DNA of 64,000 nucleotides from Corallococcus soli (GTDB lineage: Bacteria > Myxococcota > Myxococcia > Myxococcales > Myxococcaceae). The notes under the pieces are model-generated. The model was not told the origin of the DNA. It saw only the letters and a program-made list of their open reading frames with translations, and ran no database searches. The stretch spans positions 186,001-250,000 of the forward strand of contig NZ_JAAIYO010000001.1 of assembly GCF_014930455.1 (NCBI RefSeq), written 5' to 3'. A program made the translations under genes and the position numbers. Shown here piece by piece: positions 59,826 to 64,000 of this stretch (position 1 is the stretch's first letter; the number at the start of each line of letters is the position of its first letter).

Positions 59826-60823
59826 CCACCGCCACCCCCCGAACCGCTCCCGCCGTCCTGCCCGGGCCCAATGACACCTGCTGGTGCGGCAGCGGCTCCA
59901 AGTACAAGAAGTGCCACCGTGGCGCCGACACCGTGGAGGCCCGCAAGCGGGGCCCTGACGCCCCCCGCCAGGGCGTGCGCCCCGGCATCGTCAGCCCCCG
60001 GCGCGTCGTGCCCCTCACCATTGCCCGGCCCGACTACGCGGACTCCGTGGCGGGCCGTCCGTCGCGCACGAAGCGGGAGTCCGACCTGAAGTCGCCGGAC
60101 GTCATCGCCCGCATGCGCCGCGCCTGTCAGGCCGCCGCGCAGGTGCTGGTGGAGACCGCCCAGCACGTGCGGGTGGGCATCACCACGGATGAGCTGGATG
60201 CCATCGCCCACGAGGCCTACCTCAAGCGCGGCGGCTACCCCAGCACGCTCAACTACCACAACTTCCCCAAGTCGCTCTGCACCTCCGTCAACGAGGTCAT
60301 CTGTCACGGCATCCCGGACAGCCGCGCCCTGGAGGACGGCGACATCGTCAACCTGGACATCACCATCTACCTGGATGGCGTCCACGGTGACTGCTCCGCC
60401 ACCTACCTCGTCGGCAACGTGGAGCCCCGGCACCAGAAGCTGGTGCAGGTGGCCCGCGAGTGCCTGGACGTGGGCATCGCCGCGGTGAAGCCCGGCCGCC
60501 CCATCAGCGACATTGGCCGCGCCGTGGAGGCCCACGCCGTGAAGAACGGCACCAGCGTCGTGCGCGCCTACTGCGGCCACGGCATCGGCGAGACCTTCCA
60601 CACCGCGCTCCAGGTGCCCCACTACTACGAGCCGGAGGCCGACACGATCATGCAGCCCGGCATGATCTTCACCGTGGAGCCGATGATCAACCAGGGCCAC
60701 TGGGACCACCGCACCTGGAACGACGAGTGGACCGTCGTCACCGCGGACGGCCAGCGCAGCGCCCAGTTCGAGCACACCCTGCTCGTCACGGACACGGGCG
60801 CGGAGATCCTCACGCTCCCGTAG
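59822..60823 (+). CDS. map: Type I methionine aminopeptidase with SEC-C zinc motif
   Basis: 333 residues. Residues 17-33 hold a SEC-C zinc motif (CWCGSGSKYKKCH), which in other bacteria helps the enzyme meet the ribosome. The catalytic domain starts near residue 90. Metal ligands are seen as D and D in NLDITIYLDGVHGDCS, H in GHGIGE, E in TVEPM and E in QFEHT. It removes the N-terminal Met from new proteins. It follows a small HTH gene with a 4-base overlap, and a strong terminator follows it. A second aminopeptidase may exist elsewhere in the genome; the SEC-C form is typically the longer isoform. Confidence 0.95.
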   Translation: MTTATPRTAPAVLPGPNDTCWCGSGSKYKKCHRGADTVEARKRGPDAPRQGVRPGIVSPRRVVPLTIARPDYADSVAGRPSRTKRESDLKSPDVIARMRRACQAAAQVLVETAQHVRVGITTDELDAIAHEAYLKRGGYPSTLNYHNFPKSLCTSVNEVICHGIPDSRALEDGDIVNLDITIYLDGVHGDCSATYLVGNVEPRHQKLVQVARECLDVGIAAVKPGRPISDIGRAVEAHAVKNGTSVVRAYCGHGIGETFHTALQVPHYYEPEADTIMQPGMIFTVEPMINQGHWDHRTWNDEWTVVTADGQRSAQFEHTLLVTDTGAEILTLP

Positions 60824-60843
60824 TGTTGCTCCTGGAAACACCA

Positions 60844-60885
60844 CGGGCCCCGGACGCGCTGACTGGCGTCCGGGGCCCGCTTCAT
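60844..60885. terminator. Strong bidirectional terminator
   Basis: CGGGCCCCGGACGC at 60844-60857 pairs perfectly with GCGTCCGGGGCCCG at 60866-60879 over an 8-base loop, followed by CTTCATTTCC. It lies between the convergent map and pullulanase genes. Confidence 0.88.
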
Positions 60886-60907
60886 TTCCAGCGCCTGGGG
60901 CCGCCCG

Positions 60908-64000
<3,093 letters not shown>

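Overview
The window looks like chromosomal DNA from a myxobacterium, most likely in the Myxococcus/Corallococcus group. This rests on content, since I could not run a search. Base composition is very GC-rich, with G or C at almost every third codon position. There are many lipoproteins and secreted proteins of unknown role. C-terminal tails of the MYXO-CTERM type (Cys-Gly/Cys, one membrane helix, Arg cluster) are present, as are a DUF2381-like protein beside a Ser/Thr kinase and an IF-3 of the long Dsg type. I see no rRNA, no intact tRNA and no CRISPR array.

Layout. 1-4.3 kb: a + strand run with the end of an ASPIC/UnbV protein, a GNAT-like protein, a GH3-family acyl-adenylating enzyme and a Rieske oxygenase, possibly a small biosynthetic operon. 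4.3-27.6 kb: mostly ordinary envelope, transport and secreted functions. These include a hexapeptide-repeat protein, MATE and MFS exporters, FKBP and dienelactone-hydrolase lipoproteins, two CAP-domain paralogues, a DUF1592/DUF1552 pair, an M3 peptidase, a BNR-type surface protein, infC with an AUC start codon, a trypsin-like protease and a LysM/SLT muramidase. 28.25-31.76 kb: four genes joined stop-to-start (ketosynthase-fold protein, AHH nuclease, imm11-like and Imm49-like proteins), read as an effector/immunity cassette. 31.8-46.9 kb: housekeeping and regulatory genes. They include a divergent two-component system and SulP transporter separated by a repeat-rich promoter region, and a two-gene DNA-repair operon (radical SAM protein plus a DUF4130-UdgX fusion).

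47.07-51.5 kb is an accessory island of visibly lower GC. A LysR regulator, a GMC-oxidoreductase remnant and a secreted amidohydrolase lie between the N-terminal and C-terminal pieces of an IS91-type transposase. Outside those pieces are two near-identical copies of a tRNA/tmRNA 3' end in direct orientation. More gene scraps (phospholipase D, a second transposase piece, SH3) lie at its right edge.

51.7-64 kb returns to the host pattern: an M57 HEIGH metalloprotease with a ricin-type lectin domain, a glyoxalase-like protein, GNAT, the kinase/DUF2381 pair, a helix-hairpin-helix lipoprotein, an MpaB/Lcp-type oxygenase, a small HTH protein coupled to a SEC-C methionine aminopeptidase, and the bulk of a surface-anchored pullulanase that runs off the right edge. 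Strong hairpin terminators separate several convergent pairs.
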